A stretch of DNA of 64,000 nucleotides from [Leptolyngbya] sp. PCC 7376 (GCF_000316605.1 NC_019683.1:2526036-2590035), one strand, 5' to 3'; shown: positions 1 to 11,409, counted from the stretch's first letter. Numbers and translations: made by a program. Notes: generated from the sequence alone by a model not told the origin.

Positions 1-227
1 AAGTTGTCAGCGCGATTCGTAAGGCAATTTATGAAGAACATTCCGTCGAAGTTTATGGCATCGTTCTTATTAGAACCGCCACGATTCCGAAGACCAGTAG
101 CGGTAAAATTCAGCGTCGCAAATGTCGTCAACTTTATCTCGATGGTGAAGGTCTAAATGTTGTGGGTGAATGGAAATTAGAGGTTTCTGAAAGCAAAGGT
201 ATTACCGAATTAGCTGGTAGTCTCTAG
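1..227 (+). CDS. Fatty acyl-AMP ligase / acyl-CoA synthetase, C-terminal end (partial)
   Basis: Only the last 74 residues are in the window; the reading frame is open from the left edge (frame 3) to TAG at 225-227. The segment contains KTSSGKIQRRKCR, the C-terminal lysine motif of ANL-superfamily adenylating enzymes; the RRKCR form is common in fatty acyl-AMP ligases (FAAL), which activate fatty acids as acyl-adenylates for transfer to an acyl carrier protein. It is followed on the same strand by a glycosyltransferase about 70 bp away, so a role in a glycolipid or lipid-modified product is possible but inferred. FAAL cannot be told from acyl-CoA synthetase without the N-terminal part. Confidence 0.7.
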   Translation, partial: VVSAIRKAIYEEHSVEVYGIVLIRTATIPKTSSGKIQRRKCRQLYLDGEGLNVVGEWKLEVSESKGITELAGSL

Positions 228-297
228 GTTTTGCAATGTGTGTGAGGGTGGTTCGCGAACAACCTCTACCAGTTTTAATACCCTGACGAAAGACAAA

Positions 298-1521
298 ATG
301 AAAGTTGTTATTATTTCGGCCACGTTTTTGCCGTCCCATGATGGGGTTAGCATTACGCTTTACGAACGAATTAAGCAGTTATCGGTTGCGGGTCATGAAG
401 CACTTTGTTTTGTGTCTAGCTATCAAGAAATAGCGTCAATTTATCCCAAGTGGTCAGATTATATTGGTGATCTTTTTCCCAATATCAAAATTATTTCTTT
501 AGCGAGTGAGGAATGGATGGATGTGCCCCAAGAACGTAATCCTAAGCGCTCTACGCTGAAGATGATGGAGGAGGCGATCGCCCAATTCAAACCAGACGTA
601 ATCGAAATTGAAGAGCCAGAACGGTTATGGACAACGCTCTTTAGTTTACCGGGACTAAAATATGCGCAACAAAATAATATTCCCTATATCGGTTGCTATC
701 GAACGAATTTTATTGATTACATCCCCGATTATGTACCGGGATTTTTGGTTGGAATTGCCAAGACAGCGGCTTTGTTTTTGACGAAATGGCTCTATAACCA
801 ATGTTCCATAACCCTTGTAGGTAGCCGTTTTATTGAACAAAAATTACAGGCTTGGGGCATTAATAATGTTGACTATGCCAAGGTCATTGGGCCACCAGTC
901 ATTAAAAATCCAGAGCTATTAAAACAAGCAGATTTTTTTGCCCAAAACTACAATCTTCCTGATGTTGATCAAAATATCAAAATCTTATTTTTAGGCCGCC
1001 TTTCTCCCGATAAGAATTGGGATTTTACGCTGCAACATCTGGCTAAGCTAAAACAACAAAATATAACTCAGAAATTCACGATTTTAGTTGCGGGTCGTGG
1101 GGAACTCGATGAGGCGATCGCCACCCATCCTTTCATGAAAGAACTCCCAACCAAAATTTTAGGAGAAGTTGCCCATGACCAAGTACCCAATTTGCTAGCC
1201 AATGTGGATTTCCATGTGACTGCATCTCTTAAGGAAACCTTTGGTCGGACAGTGCAAGAGTCCCTTTATGTAGGAACCCCAATTCTGGCACCGGATTGCG
1301 ATTGGACTAGAAATCTCATCGAGCCTAACCAAAATGGGATTTTGTTTGATCCGAATAGTGGTGAGGACTTTATTCAGAAATTAGCCAGTTTGATTGAGAA
1401 TGAGGGCGATCGCCAACAATTACGCAAAAACATCTTGGCAAATCATTCCGAGAAAAATGACCCTAGTTATATTTGGATTGAATATTTACAGCGGCAGATT
1501 GACCAAGCCCAAACCCAGTAA
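298..1521 (+). CDS. GT4-family glycosyltransferase
   Basis: A 407-aa protein from ATG 298. The frame is open upstream to 238, but the leader before residue MKVVIISATFLP is non-conserved in character and the Rossmann start is typical of GT-B enzymes. The N-terminal acceptor domain has the SHDGVSITLYERIKQL stretch, as in SqdX/DGD-like enzymes. The donor domain begins near GRLSPDKNW (about residue 230) and carries the E-x7-E motif in KETFGRTVQESL followed by GTPILAP, which binds the nucleotide sugar. It should transfer a sugar from an NDP-sugar to a lipid or glycan at the cytoplasmic membrane face. It follows the acyl-AMP ligase gene, so the two may act on one glycolipid (inference). Acceptor and sugar cannot be read from the sequence. 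Confidence 0.8.
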   Translation: MKVVIISATFLPSHDGVSITLYERIKQLSVAGHEALCFVSSYQEIASIYPKWSDYIGDLFPNIKIISLASEEWMDVPQERNPKRSTLKMMEEAIAQFKPDVIEIEEPERLWTTLFSLPGLKYAQQNNIPYIGCYRTNFIDYIPDYVPGFLVGIAKTAALFLTKWLYNQCSITLVGSRFIEQKLQAWGINNVDYAKVIGPPVIKNPELLKQADFFAQNYNLPDVDQNIKILFLGRLSPDKNWDFTLQHLAKLKQQNITQKFTILVAGRGELDEAIATHPFMKELPTKILGEVAHDQVPNLLANVDFHVTASLKETFGRTVQESLYVGTPILAPDCDWTRNLIEPNQNGILFDPNSGEDFIQKLASLIENEGDRQQLRKNILANHSEKNDPSYIWIEYLQRQIDQAQTQ

Positions 1522-1557
1522 AATCGCTACACTGTCTCAAGTTGCTTGAGCTCTACC

Positions 1558-2460
1558 ATGGGTTTTCCCGTCATTTATCACCCAAATTACGTTACGCCAA
1601 TCCCTGAAGAACATCGCTTTCCGATGCCGAAATTTAAGCGGCTGTATGAGATGCTGCTGCGGGATGACGTGATTCGATCAGAGCAAGTTTATGAGCCGGA
1701 ATTTCCTGAGATGGATTGGCTTGAGCTGGTTCACGACCGAAATTATATTGATGCCTATCGCAATGGGACCCTCGATAAAAAAGCCCAGCGACGCATCGGT
1801 TTGCCTTGGAGCAAAGGCGTTGTGACCCGAACGCTGACAGCAATTGGTGGTACCGTTACAACCGCAAAATTAGCCCTTGAACATGGGTTAGCTTGCAACA
1901 CTGCCGGGGGAACTCACCATGCTTTTCCCACCTATGGCTCTGGATTTTGCATTCTCAATGATTTGGCGATCGCCGCGAAAACAGTCCGACATTTAGGTCT
2001 GGCAAAAAAGATTTTAATTATCGATCTCGATGTTCATCAAGGGGATGGCACAGCATTTATTTTTCAAGATGAACCGGATGTTTATACCTTTTCGATGCAC
2101 TGCGAGATTAACTTTCCCAGCAAAAAACAAAACAGTAATTTCGATATTCCGTTGCCTGCTGGTTTAGATGATGATGGTTATCTGCAAATCCTCGCCAATC
2201 ACCTTGATGATCTCCTCTCCGCAGTGAAACCCGATTTAGTTTTTTTTGATGCGGGAGTGGATACCCATGTAGGCGATCGCCTCGGTAAATTAGCGATGAC
2301 TGACCGAGGAATTTATCGTCGAGAAAGAATGGTGCTCAGTGCTTGCCATGCAGCGGGATATCCAGTGGCTTGTGTCATTGGCGGGGGGTATTCAAAAAAT
2401 ATTGATGATTTGGTTTATCGTCATTCTCTTTTGCACCGCGCCGCCAACGATATTTTTTAA
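1558..2460 (+). CDS. Histone deacetylase-like (AcuC/arginase-deacetylase fold) amidohydrolase
   Basis: About 300 aa. The zinc-dependent deacetylase signature is complete: the tandem His motif GGTHHAF, the metal-binding DLDVHQGDGTA, a second metal Asp in GVDTHVGDRLG, and the glycine-rich IGGGYS near the C-terminus with the expected Tyr. Length matches bacterial class I/IV HDAC-like proteins. They remove acetyl groups from lysines, acetylpolyamines or other small amides; the substrate here is unknown. ATG 1558 is preferred; a TTG at 1546 would add four residues. A GAG lies about 7 bp before the ATG. It lies 36 bp after the glycosyltransferase stop and may be cotranscribed with it. It is convergent with the CHAT gene. 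Confidence 0.88.
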   Translation: MGFPVIYHPNYVTPIPEEHRFPMPKFKRLYEMLLRDDVIRSEQVYEPEFPEMDWLELVHDRNYIDAYRNGTLDKKAQRRIGLPWSKGVVTRTLTAIGGTVTTAKLALEHGLACNTAGGTHHAFPTYGSGFCILNDLAIAAKTVRHLGLAKKILIIDLDVHQGDGTAFIFQDEPDVYTFSMHCEINFPSKKQNSNFDIPLPAGLDDDGYLQILANHLDDLLSAVKPDLVFFDAGVDTHVGDRLGKLAMTDRGIYRRERMVLSACHAAGYPVACVIGGGYSKNIDDLVYRHSLLHRAANDIF

Positions 2461-2481
2461 CCCAAACTAAAATTGGGACAT

Positions 2482-5214
2482 TTAGCGCCAACTGCCAACT
2501 AACACATAGGGGGCCCAATAACGAGGCCGTCCGGGATAACGATCTAGTAAGGCTACCTGTGCGCGACGCATTGCTTCAGCACGACTAATGCCCGGTTTTG
2601 CCAACTCTGTATATAAAGTATCGGTGAACAAAATACTGGCTTGGTCATCCACACTCCACAGGGTGGCGATCGCACTTCTTGCTCCAGATTGCACCATGGC
2701 TCCGGCGATTCCCAATACTTCTCGACTATCACCAGTTGCTGTTTTACAAGCACTGAGGATCAGCATTTCTAAGCGAGCATCAGCTTGGCGACTTCCTCGG
2801 AAAATTTGACCCAAGGTATCGATACCCAGACGACCATCCGCAGAAAGGATATAGGTGTTTTGGCGATCGCTGCCAAATTGTCCATGGGTTGCCAAATGCA
2901 CAATATTAAATTCACTCGTTTGCAATGCGTTGGTTAGTGCATCGCTGGTAAATGCTTGATCTTGCAGCAATGTCGTTGGCATTTCTGTGGATTCGATGCG
3001 CGCTAATTCCTTCGTTACTCCGGGAAGATCCGAGTAAAATTGTGCTTCTTCTGGGGGAGGTGTTTCTAGGGATGCGGCCAATACCTGTAGCTCTTCGCGA
3101 GTGGGTAGGATTTGTGGATCACGCACTTCCAAACCCAGCACTAGAGAAACAGCATACTTGCGTACCAAGAAATCATTGCCATCATGGAGCGTTGCCATCG
3201 GAATCAGGCGCAAATTTCCATCCAATACAAAAATGAGGGTTTTGAGATCATCGGGTGATAGTAATCCTTGCTCTGCGGCAGGACGAAGCAACCAATTGTA
3301 GAGAGTTTTACCTTGCTCCACGACATTGCGGCCTTTGGTCAACTGAGCACGATATTTTGTCAGTAAATTCTCGATATCAGCCCGTGCAACAGGAGTGGAG
3401 TAGTGAATGAGATCTGCCTTTTTCGGCAATTTCATGACCACTTCAAGGCGATCGCCCAACAAGATGGCATAGATGGCTGCCGCTGTGGTGTCCTGTTCGC
3501 TGACAACTTGGTCAAGGCTAACGGTTTTATCGATGCAAGCCGCCTGAAAGAAATTTTCTAGCTCGGCCACTTGCAATGATTCCATAACATCGCGCGCCTG
3601 CCGTAGTCGTTCTTGATCCTGACTGGAGGATGTCCCTTGGGTTTTGGGATTGGCCTTGAGTTGAGCTAGTTCATTCACTTCTGGCACAGGATCTACCAAA
3701 AGCTGTACCAATTCCCGATAAATAGGTTCGACCTTTTCACGGAAGGAAAACCGCACATCTGGATTGGCTGTCACCAAATCACTACGAATAATTTTTAAAG
3801 TATTGAAAGCGCGGGTATAGGCGGCGATCGCCTCAGACTCTTGACCTTGAGCCTTAAGTACTCGACCCAATTGCCATTCCCATTGATAGCTGAGATCATC
3901 AGCACGGACTTGTTTGGCCGCAGCTAAAGCTTCACGAGAAAGTTCTTGGGAGATATTCCACTGTTGGGACTTTTCATAGACATGACCCAATGTTCCCAAT
4001 ACCAGAGACTGACTCCGATTATCTTGGAGCGCTTGGGCTTGGTTTTGGGCGGGGATGAGTAACGTTGCAATTTCGTCCCAACTTGGTGCATTAGCAACCT
4101 GATTTTCCCGCAGTGTGATCAAATTCTCTGCCAAACTCACATAGGCTAAAACCTTGGTGCGACTGGGGGCAAGGGTTGCTAAAGAATCTTTGAGAGAAGG
4201 ATAAAGCTGTAGCGCCAATTTCCATTGTGGCAAACTGGGACTGATCAACAGACGCATCAGATTGAGAGTGGCTTGAGTATTGAGTTCTCCCTCGGAAAGT
4301 TTGGTTGCCTCTTGGTAATACCCGAGGGACTGGCGCATAAAACCATTAGCTTCAGAACGTTGCTTTGCTTCCACTGCCGTGTTGAATTTCCCCTGTGCCC
4401 AGTTTCCTAAACTGAGGTTACTGGCTGCCATTAAAGTCGGATTTTGTAATCTGGTTGCAATGTCGAGACTGTCGTCTAATTGAACCTTGGCTTGGTCTAA
4501 ATTGCCTGTGGTGCGCAGATTATCTCCCAATTGTCTGAGAATGGTGGCTTTGGTAAGGGTATCTGGCTGTTCGCTGACGGTTTCCGCTAATGTTTCGAGG
4601 GTGCGGGAAACTTTATTGAATAATCCTTGCGCTTGAAAGGCTTGGGCTTGGTGCAAACGACTCAAGATTTGCCGTTGAGGATCTTCAATTTGACCGTAGA
4701 GTTCCTCCGATTGCTGCCAAGTTTCAATTGCTGAATCGAGCTGTCCTGTGGCGAAATCGAGTTGTCCCTGTACATCTAAAATTTGAGCTTGTACTGCTAA
4801 AGAAACTTCTTGATTTGCAAGCTGTTGTTGAGCCTGTTGGATCGCTTCGTCTGCTGCATCCCACTGACCCAATTTTTGGTAAGTCAACGATAAATTACTC
4901 AGGGCGATCGCCGATTTTGTCTGTTGTCCCTGCTGTTTATATTGTTGCTGGGCTTGCTGTAATAAATCTGCGGCCTTCTGATATTGACCTAGCTGATAAG
5001 CATTTTGAGCTTCGTGATCTAAACTTCTGGGGGTGAGGGCGATATCCAGGCTGCCGGGCGTGAGGGCGATCGCCTCGGTGATTGGTGCTTCAGGTTCGAC
5101 GGTTGCTGATGGCGATAAATATGCGAATACTGGGGTGCTAAAAGCGCAGAAGAATAGCGCCGCGAGACCCAATAACCAATACCGTATTTTTCTGATGTTT
5201 TTAAATCCGACCAT
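2482..5214 (-). CDS. Secreted/membrane TPR-CHAT caspase-like protease (TPS-linked)
   Basis: 910 aa from ATG 5214, which gives a textbook signal peptide (IRKIRYWLLGLAALFFCAFS, then TPVFA) and has a GAG-type SD upstream; a TTG at 5292 would add 26 residues. After the signal come Gln/Ala-rich TPR helices (about residues 70-480) and a C-terminal CHAT domain. The CHAT domain keeps the caspase-like dyad: His in HLATHGQF (about 775) and Cys in LSACKTATGD (about 823), followed by GARSAIATLWSVDD and a terminal YWAPYVLVGSW block typical of the family. CHAT proteins are peptidases, often used in programmed cell death or immunity; export implies periplasmic or surface action. The gene is last in the tpsA-tpsB-CHAT run, suggesting it processes or monitors the TpsA exoproteins (inference). 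Activity is not proven. Confidence 0.88.
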   Translation of the reverse strand: MVGFKNIRKIRYWLLGLAALFFCAFSTPVFAYLSPSATVEPEAPITEAIALTPGSLDIALTPRSLDHEAQNAYQLGQYQKAADLLQQAQQQYKQQGQQTKSAIALSNLSLTYQKLGQWDAADEAIQQAQQQLANQEVSLAVQAQILDVQGQLDFATGQLDSAIETWQQSEELYGQIEDPQRQILSRLHQAQAFQAQGLFNKVSRTLETLAETVSEQPDTLTKATILRQLGDNLRTTGNLDQAKVQLDDSLDIATRLQNPTLMAASNLSLGNWAQGKFNTAVEAKQRSEANGFMRQSLGYYQEATKLSEGELNTQATLNLMRLLISPSLPQWKLALQLYPSLKDSLATLAPSRTKVLAYVSLAENLITLRENQVANAPSWDEIATLLIPAQNQAQALQDNRSQSLVLGTLGHVYEKSQQWNISQELSREALAAAKQVRADDLSYQWEWQLGRVLKAQGQESEAIAAYTRAFNTLKIIRSDLVTANPDVRFSFREKVEPIYRELVQLLVDPVPEVNELAQLKANPKTQGTSSSQDQERLRQARDVMESLQVAELENFFQAACIDKTVSLDQVVSEQDTTAAAIYAILLGDRLEVVMKLPKKADLIHYSTPVARADIENLLTKYRAQLTKGRNVVEQGKTLYNWLLRPAAEQGLLSPDDLKTLIFVLDGNLRLIPMATLHDGNDFLVRKYAVSLVLGLEVRDPQILPTREELQVLAASLETPPPEEAQFYSDLPGVTKELARIESTEMPTTLLQDQAFTSDALTNALQTSEFNIVHLATHGQFGSDRQNTYILSADGRLGIDTLGQIFRGSRQADARLEMLILSACKTATGDSREVLGIAGAMVQSGARSAIATLWSVDDQASILFTDTLYTELAKPGISRAEAMRRAQVALLDRYPGRPRYWAPYVLVGSWR

Positions 5215-5298
5215 AACTCTCAACCTGCTACCTGTTTGACGTAATTGTTTTAAATAATTTCTTGGAATACTAAATAGCTTTTTGAAGGACAAGAATGG

Positions 5299-7098
5299 CT
5301 AAAAGAACGGCACATTGAGCGTGAAATAAAGTCCCTGCTCCTGCAAAGTCTTATCTGTATCACTCTGTTTAATTAACGGAACACCCCAGTCGAACCTTAA
5401 GCTCGCATCGCCATACTGAAGACGTAATCCTGTGCCGACACCCAATAAAGAATTACGCTCTGGATTTGCACCTTGGTTATTCCAACCGACACCGCTATCA
5501 ATAAAAGGGGTTAGTTGCAGCGAAAGATTGCGGTCAGAATCTTGCCAGAGAGGTATACGAGCTTCCACTGAGAGAGCCGCCCCGTTATCGGTGAGCAAAA
5601 CATCCTGACGGTAGCCCCGCACAGTACTTTGTCCGCCTAGGCCATATCTTTCTAAAGACAGCAGAGAATCTGGGGTTAACTGTAAACTGCCGCGCACAAT
5701 GAGGGGAGTATCCGGAGCCAATAGACGCACCCATTGCCCCTGTCCTAACCATGAAAAATAGCGACTATCTGGCACATCCGCATCGTCATTAATGGTGGAG
5801 CCAAAAGCATCAAGACCAAAATTAAACTGCGATCGCACGGCAATTACCTGTTCTGGGCTGCGCTTACTCCAGGCTTGGAAAAAACGGAGAGCACTTACTT
5901 TTGTACGACCTTGATTATCGGCTCCGGCTGATAATGGAAAACCACCGATATTATCAATACCAAGGGACGTTTGAGTGCGTTGATGGGAACCAATTAAGCC
6001 CAGTACTAAATCCGTTGTAGGCGTTTCAATGAGGGGATGTTGCACAGTAAGTTCGACAACTGAAGCTTCCGATGAAGCATCAAGAGCTGTAAACGGATCC
6101 TCAATAACATCACTATTAGTTGTACTGTAATAAGCCGTGACAGAAGTGTTGTGGGGACTGACAGGTAACGTATAGGAGAGATCAAAACTATCGCTACCTT
6201 CTGTGTGGGAATAGTTGGCTGATATCGCATCTCCGTAGCCGATTAAATTACCTTCCCTGACGCTGAGGCGATGGCGGAGAGTCCCGACACTGGGGGAACG
6301 GTTATTGTCTAGTTGATAAGCGACATCAAAAGAATCTGCTTCATTGACCGTCACGACCAACAAATTTGTCCCCGGCACGGTTCCTGCTTGGAGGTCAGCA
6401 GATATGTTTTCTAATAAAGGATTAAGCTGTAACAACTGAATTTGTTCAAGGAGGTCGCTAATCCGTAATGGTGTTTGAGCACCTAACCCCAGACGACTTC
6501 GCACATATTCGGCTTTGAGGTGATCGTTTCCTTCAATGACGATATCCTCAACACGACCTTCCACGATTTGAATTTCGACCACCCCATCCTGCAAAGATTG
6601 TGGGGGAATGATGGCACCAGACGTTAAATAGTTGTCATCTCGATAGCGTTGGGTAATGGCATCGCGGACTTTTAATACTTCTTCGAAAGTAATCTGTCGA
6701 TCTGTATATTGCGCAAAAATTTCAGCGAAATCAGTATCTTCATAAACAGTGCTGCCCGTTAGCATGAATTGCTCGACAGTAAATGTAATACCATCGCCCG
6801 GTAAGGGAACTTCTGATGGTGCAGCAGGTACAAAATCGGGGCCGAGTAAATCTTCGAGGGTCGGTAAAGCAGGTAATGTTTCGGCCTCTGAAGGTTGCTC
6901 CAAGCTAGGGGAGGTTCCCGGTCGTTCTGGCGTCGGAATTTGGGCGATCGCCGACCCAGAAAAAGTCACCCCTTGTAACAGCCACATTCCCAAACCGAGA
7001 CCACATCCCACTGAGGTTTTGGCAATCTTCGATAGGGATAAAGGACAAGTTAAAGAGCGCTGGGTTAAAGCTTTTTGAGAAGAGTGAGGCAACAACAT
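5299..7098 (-). CDS. TpsB: ShlB/FhaC/HecB-family outer-membrane transporter with POTRA domains
   Basis: 599 aa, ATG 7098. A long N-terminal signal region ends near SGSAIAQ. It is followed by a Pro-rich linker and two POTRA domains (about residues 100-260; FTVEQFMLTGSTVY, then DGVVEIQIVEGRVEDIVIEG). The rest is a 16-strand-type beta-barrel containing GQSTVRGYRQDVL, the conserved VRGY/F loop motif of TpsB and Omp85 proteins, and ends in an aromatic residue (NVPFF) as expected for a BAM substrate. It exports TpsA exoproteins through the outer membrane. It starts 66 bp after the stop of the first TpsA and is the only TpsB in the window, so it probably serves all three TpsA proteins. Good confidence. 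Confidence 0.92.
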   Translation of the reverse strand: MLLPHSSQKALTQRSLTCPLSLSKIAKTSVGCGLGLGMWLLQGVTFSGSAIAQIPTPERPGTSPSLEQPSEAETLPALPTLEDLLGPDFVPAAPSEVPLPGDGITFTVEQFMLTGSTVYEDTDFAEIFAQYTDRQITFEEVLKVRDAITQRYRDDNYLTSGAIIPPQSLQDGVVEIQIVEGRVEDIVIEGNDHLKAEYVRSRLGLGAQTPLRISDLLEQIQLLQLNPLLENISADLQAGTVPGTNLLVVTVNEADSFDVAYQLDNNRSPSVGTLRHRLSVREGNLIGYGDAISANYSHTEGSDSFDLSYTLPVSPHNTSVTAYYSTTNSDVIEDPFTALDASSEASVVELTVQHPLIETPTTDLVLGLIGSHQRTQTSLGIDNIGGFPLSAGADNQGRTKVSALRFFQAWSKRSPEQVIAVRSQFNFGLDAFGSTINDDADVPDSRYFSWLGQGQWVRLLAPDTPLIVRGSLQLTPDSLLSLERYGLGGQSTVRGYRQDVLLTDNGAALSVEARIPLWQDSDRNLSLQLTPFIDSGVGWNNQGANPERNSLLGVGTGLRLQYGDASLRFDWGVPLIKQSDTDKTLQEQGLYFTLNVPFF

Positions 7099-7164
7099 GC
7101 AGGTGATTTAGGGCAAAAGTAAACAATGGAAATGATAAAGACGATCAAGGGAGATATTGCAGAT

Positions 7165-10100
7165 CTAGAGCTGGTGCGCCATTTGACAAAAATCTGATGA
7201 AGCGGCTTGTATTTCAGGGCTAGCTAGTACATTCCGATGAGCTACAAAATGCGTATTCCCCTCTGCATCAATTGCCACTCCTTGCGCCTCCTCAAGAGTC
7301 GCTGATGTAGGTAACTGAGTCTGATCCATGAGTGCAATGGGTTCATCATCTGAAGCCAGGACCCACGGTACAGAAACACCTCCCGCACCAATTAAGTTGT
7401 TCTGGCTAGATGGTAGTCCTCCTCGACCACTGACAACAAATTCACTTTGTTTTTCTGAATTACCGAGGTCACAACCGGCCGCAATTTGATCGGTGCGATC
7501 GCCCAAAGTGGCCGGTAGTTCTGTTAAACCTTGACTGGGGTCAAGATCGAGGGTGGAAAGAGTGATAACGCCATTGAGACCAAATTCAGAGCTGGCGCTA
7601 ATATCGTTGGTGAGATTACTTCGCAGAAGAGAGAAAGTACTGTTACTTTGTTCTGTAAAACCAAAAATTTGCAATGCACTGACACCAATATCTCCGCCAT
7701 TTCCTCCCACTGCATTAGCAATAATGTCATTGTTTTGCTCTAGTCTCGCAATTAAAAAACCATCACCGAGACGAATAAGTACATTACCCCCATCACCGGC
7801 ATTTGCATTGCTCGAACTAGCATTGATCAAACTCCCACCAGTCAGAAAAAGGTGATTATCCACGTTAATATTTACATTGCCGCCACCAAGCTCTGACGCG
7901 CTCTCCGCTGATAATTCCACACCATCCCTAAGTGCAAGAATAGAGGTATTATGCACTATCAAGTCTCCCGCTCGCCCACCCATCGGATTTAGAGATGCGA
8001 CAGTGAGACGACCATCCCCACGCAATGTCAAAGGACTATTGCCATTAACCGTCAAACTTCCCCCATTCCCACTACCTGAAGTTGAAGCGTTAATCTCTCC
8101 ACCATTAGCAAAGCTCAAATCTGTGGTTTGAATCTCGATATCACCACCATCTTGGATTCCACTAGTAGAGGCAGTAAGTTCAACACCATCAATAGTAATA
8201 AAAGGAATCTGCAGTAAAAAGCGGCCTGCTTCAAAGTTGTCTTTATCTACAAACCTTCCAGCCTGACCAGTACCACTTGTTTCAACACTGATCGTCCCAT
8301 CACCAGAGAGGGTGAGAGTATCACTCCCAGAATCAAAAATAATATTACCGCCAGACCCGCTACCTGAAGTAGAAGCTGCGATTTGAGCATTGTTATCAAA
8401 TTGAATAGTCGGAATTTCTAGGAATACATTGCCGCCTGCACCAGATCCACTAGTGGATGCCAATAGCTGAGTAGCATCAATCATGGCAGTCGAGGCATCC
8501 TCAACAAAAATGTTCCCAGCATTTCCAATATTATTAGTGCGAGTTTGCAGTTGACTATTACGAAGAACTACTGATTTAGCATCTTGGATACCAATATCAC
8601 CACCAGAATTACTGTTGAAAGTATCACTCAAAATCTCAACATTCTCTAGGGTCAAATTCCCGGTGCTAGTGATAAAAGTATCACCTGATTGTCCTTCTTC
8701 GCCTATTGACTGTGTGATTATCCTTGGTGGCGACATAGGCGAACTGGGAGGAAGAATATATGTTACCTCGGCACCAGTAACGACTTTCGTATCTGTAATA
8801 CGCAAATCACCGAATCCTTGGATGTCAACAATACCAGATTGACCAGCAGATGCAAGGGTAATCAACTCCAAGCCAGAGATAGTATCACCAGCATCAATGC
8901 GAATGGAACCAGAATCAGGATTGCCAAAACTAGTAGCAAAAACAGCATTATCACCGAAGAGCGAGCCTTGCGGAGCTCTGATCCGGATATCGCTCCCCTG
9001 AGCAACGAGACTGCTATTAATTTCAATATCACCTGACTGCGATGCAATTGCTATACCTGTCAGACCATTACTGGTGGTTAGAGAAGCTATGCTTCCACTT
9101 GTAAAAATATTGCCTGAGCCAGATTCAATAGAGATCTTGTTTGAACCAAAACTAACATCATCAACATCTGGAGCCTGCGATGCTGAAGACAAACTTTGAG
9201 TTAGAGTAATAGCGCCAGATTGAGAGGAAATTGTGATATTACCACCAACACCAGCAGTCCTCGTTTCCGACGAGGAATAAGTGTCTATACTTGCATCAAT
9301 GGTGATGTCTCCAGATGTCGACGCAATCACGATATCTCCGCCAGATCCAGCATCAACAGTCTCGCCAAATGAACCAGACAAAATCCCTGCAATTTGTTCA
9401 GCATTTGTCCGGCGAGGATCCTGGCGAATATCGATGTTTCCCGAGGTCGAGCTTATTGTGATATTGCCACCATTTCCGCCACTGGCACCATCACCATATG
9501 GCTGGGACAATGAACGAGCGCCGATCACGCTATAGTAGCCACCAATCAGTAAGATGTCTCCAGACTGGGATGAAATAGCAACATTACCTGCTCTATCAGC
9601 GATTCCGCCAAAGGCAAATGAGTTAGTATCTATTGGCTCACGGACAGTAATATCTCCTGAGATTGTAGACAACTGAATATCACCGCCTTTGGAAGAGGAG
9701 CCATCCTCTGCATCTGATCGAGCGAATATTTCCCCATCGACAAGAATATCCCCCGAGGCAGAAATTGTGACATCTCCCCCTGATCCTGCACTTCCAGGAG
9801 AGTTATTTGCTGCGGAGAAAATATCCTCAACTGCAACAGCTCCTGACATCGATGTGATTTCAATATTGCCTCCTACACCACCATCATTTGATACCGTGAT
9901 CGTTGAAACATCTTCTGCGGTGATATCTCCCAATGCCAAGATTGAAATATCTCCACCAGCACCGGGGCCTCCAACATATGAAATTGCATCTATGTTTCCA
10001 GTAAGAATTTCTCCTGCCAGAGCACTGAGCCGGATGTCTCCTCCACTACCTGCGGTTACAGAATTTGATGATGCGAAAGACCCTAGGCTAGTTGGGAAAC

Positions 10101-11409
10101 CAAACACATCATCAAAAGTATCAGTGGTAATAATATTCCCTTTCGCTTCTAGGATAATGGGGCCGCCGTCGCCCATAAATTGATTAGAAGTATTGATACT
10201 GCCAACAACGATACTCCCCGCTGGCTGGCCTGATACTACACCTGCGGAAAAATTTGTACCTTCAGCTGTTTGCGGCAGAGTATCCAGAGAAAGGGCATCA
10301 ACCCCTGCCCGAAGAATGGCGGCTCGACTACTAGCTAATAGATCTTCATCAGAGCCTGAGCCATCTGCTATAAGGGTTGTATCTGGCCCAAAGATACGGA
10401 TATTGCCCCCTTGAATGCTACCTGTTGCTTCGACTTTTAATGCGGCTCCTGTGTAGTTACCAAACACAACATCGCCGATGGCAGAAATAATTGGGTCATA
10501 GTAGCTGACAATATTACCTGGCCCACCATTACGGTTCAGAAATTGTAAGTTTCCGACACTAGCAAAATGTGCATCTGCGGAAATTACCCCATCACTAATT
10601 AGAGAAAGATTTCCTCCACTGATAAATGGCGTTTGCTCCAGATGCTGTAGCGCCAAGATGTCAATGCCTTGATCACCTTGTAAAGTTAAGCTTCTTCCTG
10701 TTCGCGCAGTAAACGGGTCTGTTGCAGTATCTCTAATCCTCAGCGTATCTGTAGCATGTAGAGAAAGATCATTACCGGCTAACAGTTTCCCTTCCAGATA
10801 AAGATTTTGACCTTGAAGCATAAGATTTTGGCCAGTTTCCAAAAGTCCCACACTGATGATGTCGCCTTGGGGTTGATTATTAAATTGAACGCCTAAGGGT
10901 ACACTCATTGTCAGCAATTCCCCAGTTGCTGGGGTCGCACTAAACTTATTGCCATCAGCAAAAGTAAAACTATTGGCTGTACTGGTAATAAACGAACCAC
11001 TGATATCTAGATCTGCATTGTCACCAAAGATCACACCATTGGGATTGAGTAAAAATAGATTGGCGGTGCCGTGAACTCCTAATAAACCATCGATATTTGA
11101 GACATTACTTCCTGTGACCCGACCGAGAATATTTTCAATGCCGACTGGATTAGCAAAATAAACCGATTGTCCTGTCTCAACATTAAAATCGCTAAAGCTA
11201 TGAAAAAGGTTGCTACCTCGTGTCGCGCCACCATGGATGATGTTGTCTGGGCTAACGATAGAACTCTCAGCCTCGAGGGTATTATCAGGTAGCAGCTGCG
11301 CTTGGCTGGGAACTTCAGAGACTATTGTCCCCACAGCAACTCCTGTAAGTAGAGCAACCCAGCGTGAAAAAGAAAATGTCGTTGTAATTGGATTAGATGC
11401 GCGGTTCAT
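7165..11409 (-). CDS. TpsA1: filamentous haemagglutinin-type exoprotein
   Basis: 1414 aa, ATG 11409. Signal peptide ends around VPSQAQL. The TPS secretion domain (about residues 38-190) shows the family marks: [38 protein letters not shown] and [13 protein letters not shown]. The body is a right-handed beta-helix built from degenerate Gly/Ser/Asp-rich repeats such as [17 protein letters not shown] and STSGDI. The C-terminal roughly 120 residues ([20 protein letters not shown], a Cys in [30 protein letters not shown]) are shared with the two neighbouring TpsA proteins and look like a common C-terminal module. It should be exported by the adjacent TpsB and act as an adhesin or surface fibre. 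Ligand unknown. Confidence 0.9.
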   Translation of the reverse strand: MNRASNPITTTFSFSRWVALLTGVAVGTIVSEVPSQAQLLPDNTLEAESSIVSPDNIIHGGATRGSNLFHSFSDFNVETGQSVYFANPVGIENILGRVTGSNVSNIDGLLGVHGTANLFLLNPNGVIFGDNADLDISGSFITSTANSFTFADGNKFSATPATGELLTMSVPLGVQFNNQPQGDIISVGLLETGQNLMLQGQNLYLEGKLLAGNDLSLHATDTLRIRDTATDPFTARTGRSLTLQGDQGIDILALQHLEQTPFISGGNLSLISDGVISADAHFASVGNLQFLNRNGGPGNIVSYYDPIISAIGDVVFGNYTGAALKVEATGSIQGGNIRIFGPDTTLIADGSGSDEDLLASSRAAILRAGVDALSLDTLPQTAEGTNFSAGVVSGQPAGSIVVGSINTSNQFMGDGGPIILEAKGNIITTDTFDDVFGFPTSLGSFASSNSVTAGSGGDIRLSALAGEILTGNIDAISYVGGPGAGGDISILALGDITAEDVSTITVSNDGGVGGNIEITSMSGAVAVEDIFSAANNSPGSAGSGGDVTISASGDILVDGEIFARSDAEDGSSSKGGDIQLSTISGDITVREPIDTNSFAFGGIADRAGNVAISSQSGDILLIGGYYSVIGARSLSQPYGDGASGGNGGNITISSTSGNIDIRQDPRRTNAEQIAGILSGSFGETVDAGSGGDIVIASTSGDITIDASIDTYSSSETRTAGVGGNITISSQSGAITLTQSLSSASQAPDVDDVSFGSNKISIESGSGNIFTSGSIASLTTSNGLTGIAIASQSGDIEINSSLVAQGSDIRIRAPQGSLFGDNAVFATSFGNPDSGSIRIDAGDTISGLELITLASAGQSGIVDIQGFGDLRITDTKVVTGAEVTYILPPSSPMSPPRIITQSIGEEGQSGDTFITSTGNLTLENVEILSDTFNSNSGGDIGIQDAKSVVLRNSQLQTRTNNIGNAGNIFVEDASTAMIDATQLLASTSGSGAGGNVFLEIPTIQFDNNAQIAASTSGSGSGGNIIFDSGSDTLTLSGDGTISVETSGTGQAGRFVDKDNFEAGRFLLQIPFITIDGVELTASTSGIQDGGDIEIQTTDLSFANGGEINASTSGSGNGGSLTVNGNSPLTLRGDGRLTVASLNPMGGRAGDLIVHNTSILALRDGVELSAESASELGGGNVNINVDNHLFLTGGSLINASSSNANAGDGGNVLIRLGDGFLIARLEQNNDIIANAVGGNGGDIGVSALQIFGFTEQSNSTFSLLRSNLTNDISASSEFGLNGVITLSTLDLDPSQGLTELPATLGDRTDQIAAGCDLGNSEKQSEFVVSGRGGLPSSQNNLIGAGGVSVPWVLASDDEPIALMDQTQLPTSATLEEAQGVAIDAEGNTHFVAHRNVLASPEIQAASSDFCQMAHQL

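Noticed and set aside
238-297. Longer N-terminus for the GT4 glycosyltransferase
   Set aside because: The extra 20 residues precede a clean Rossmann start at ATG 298 and look like leader sequence.
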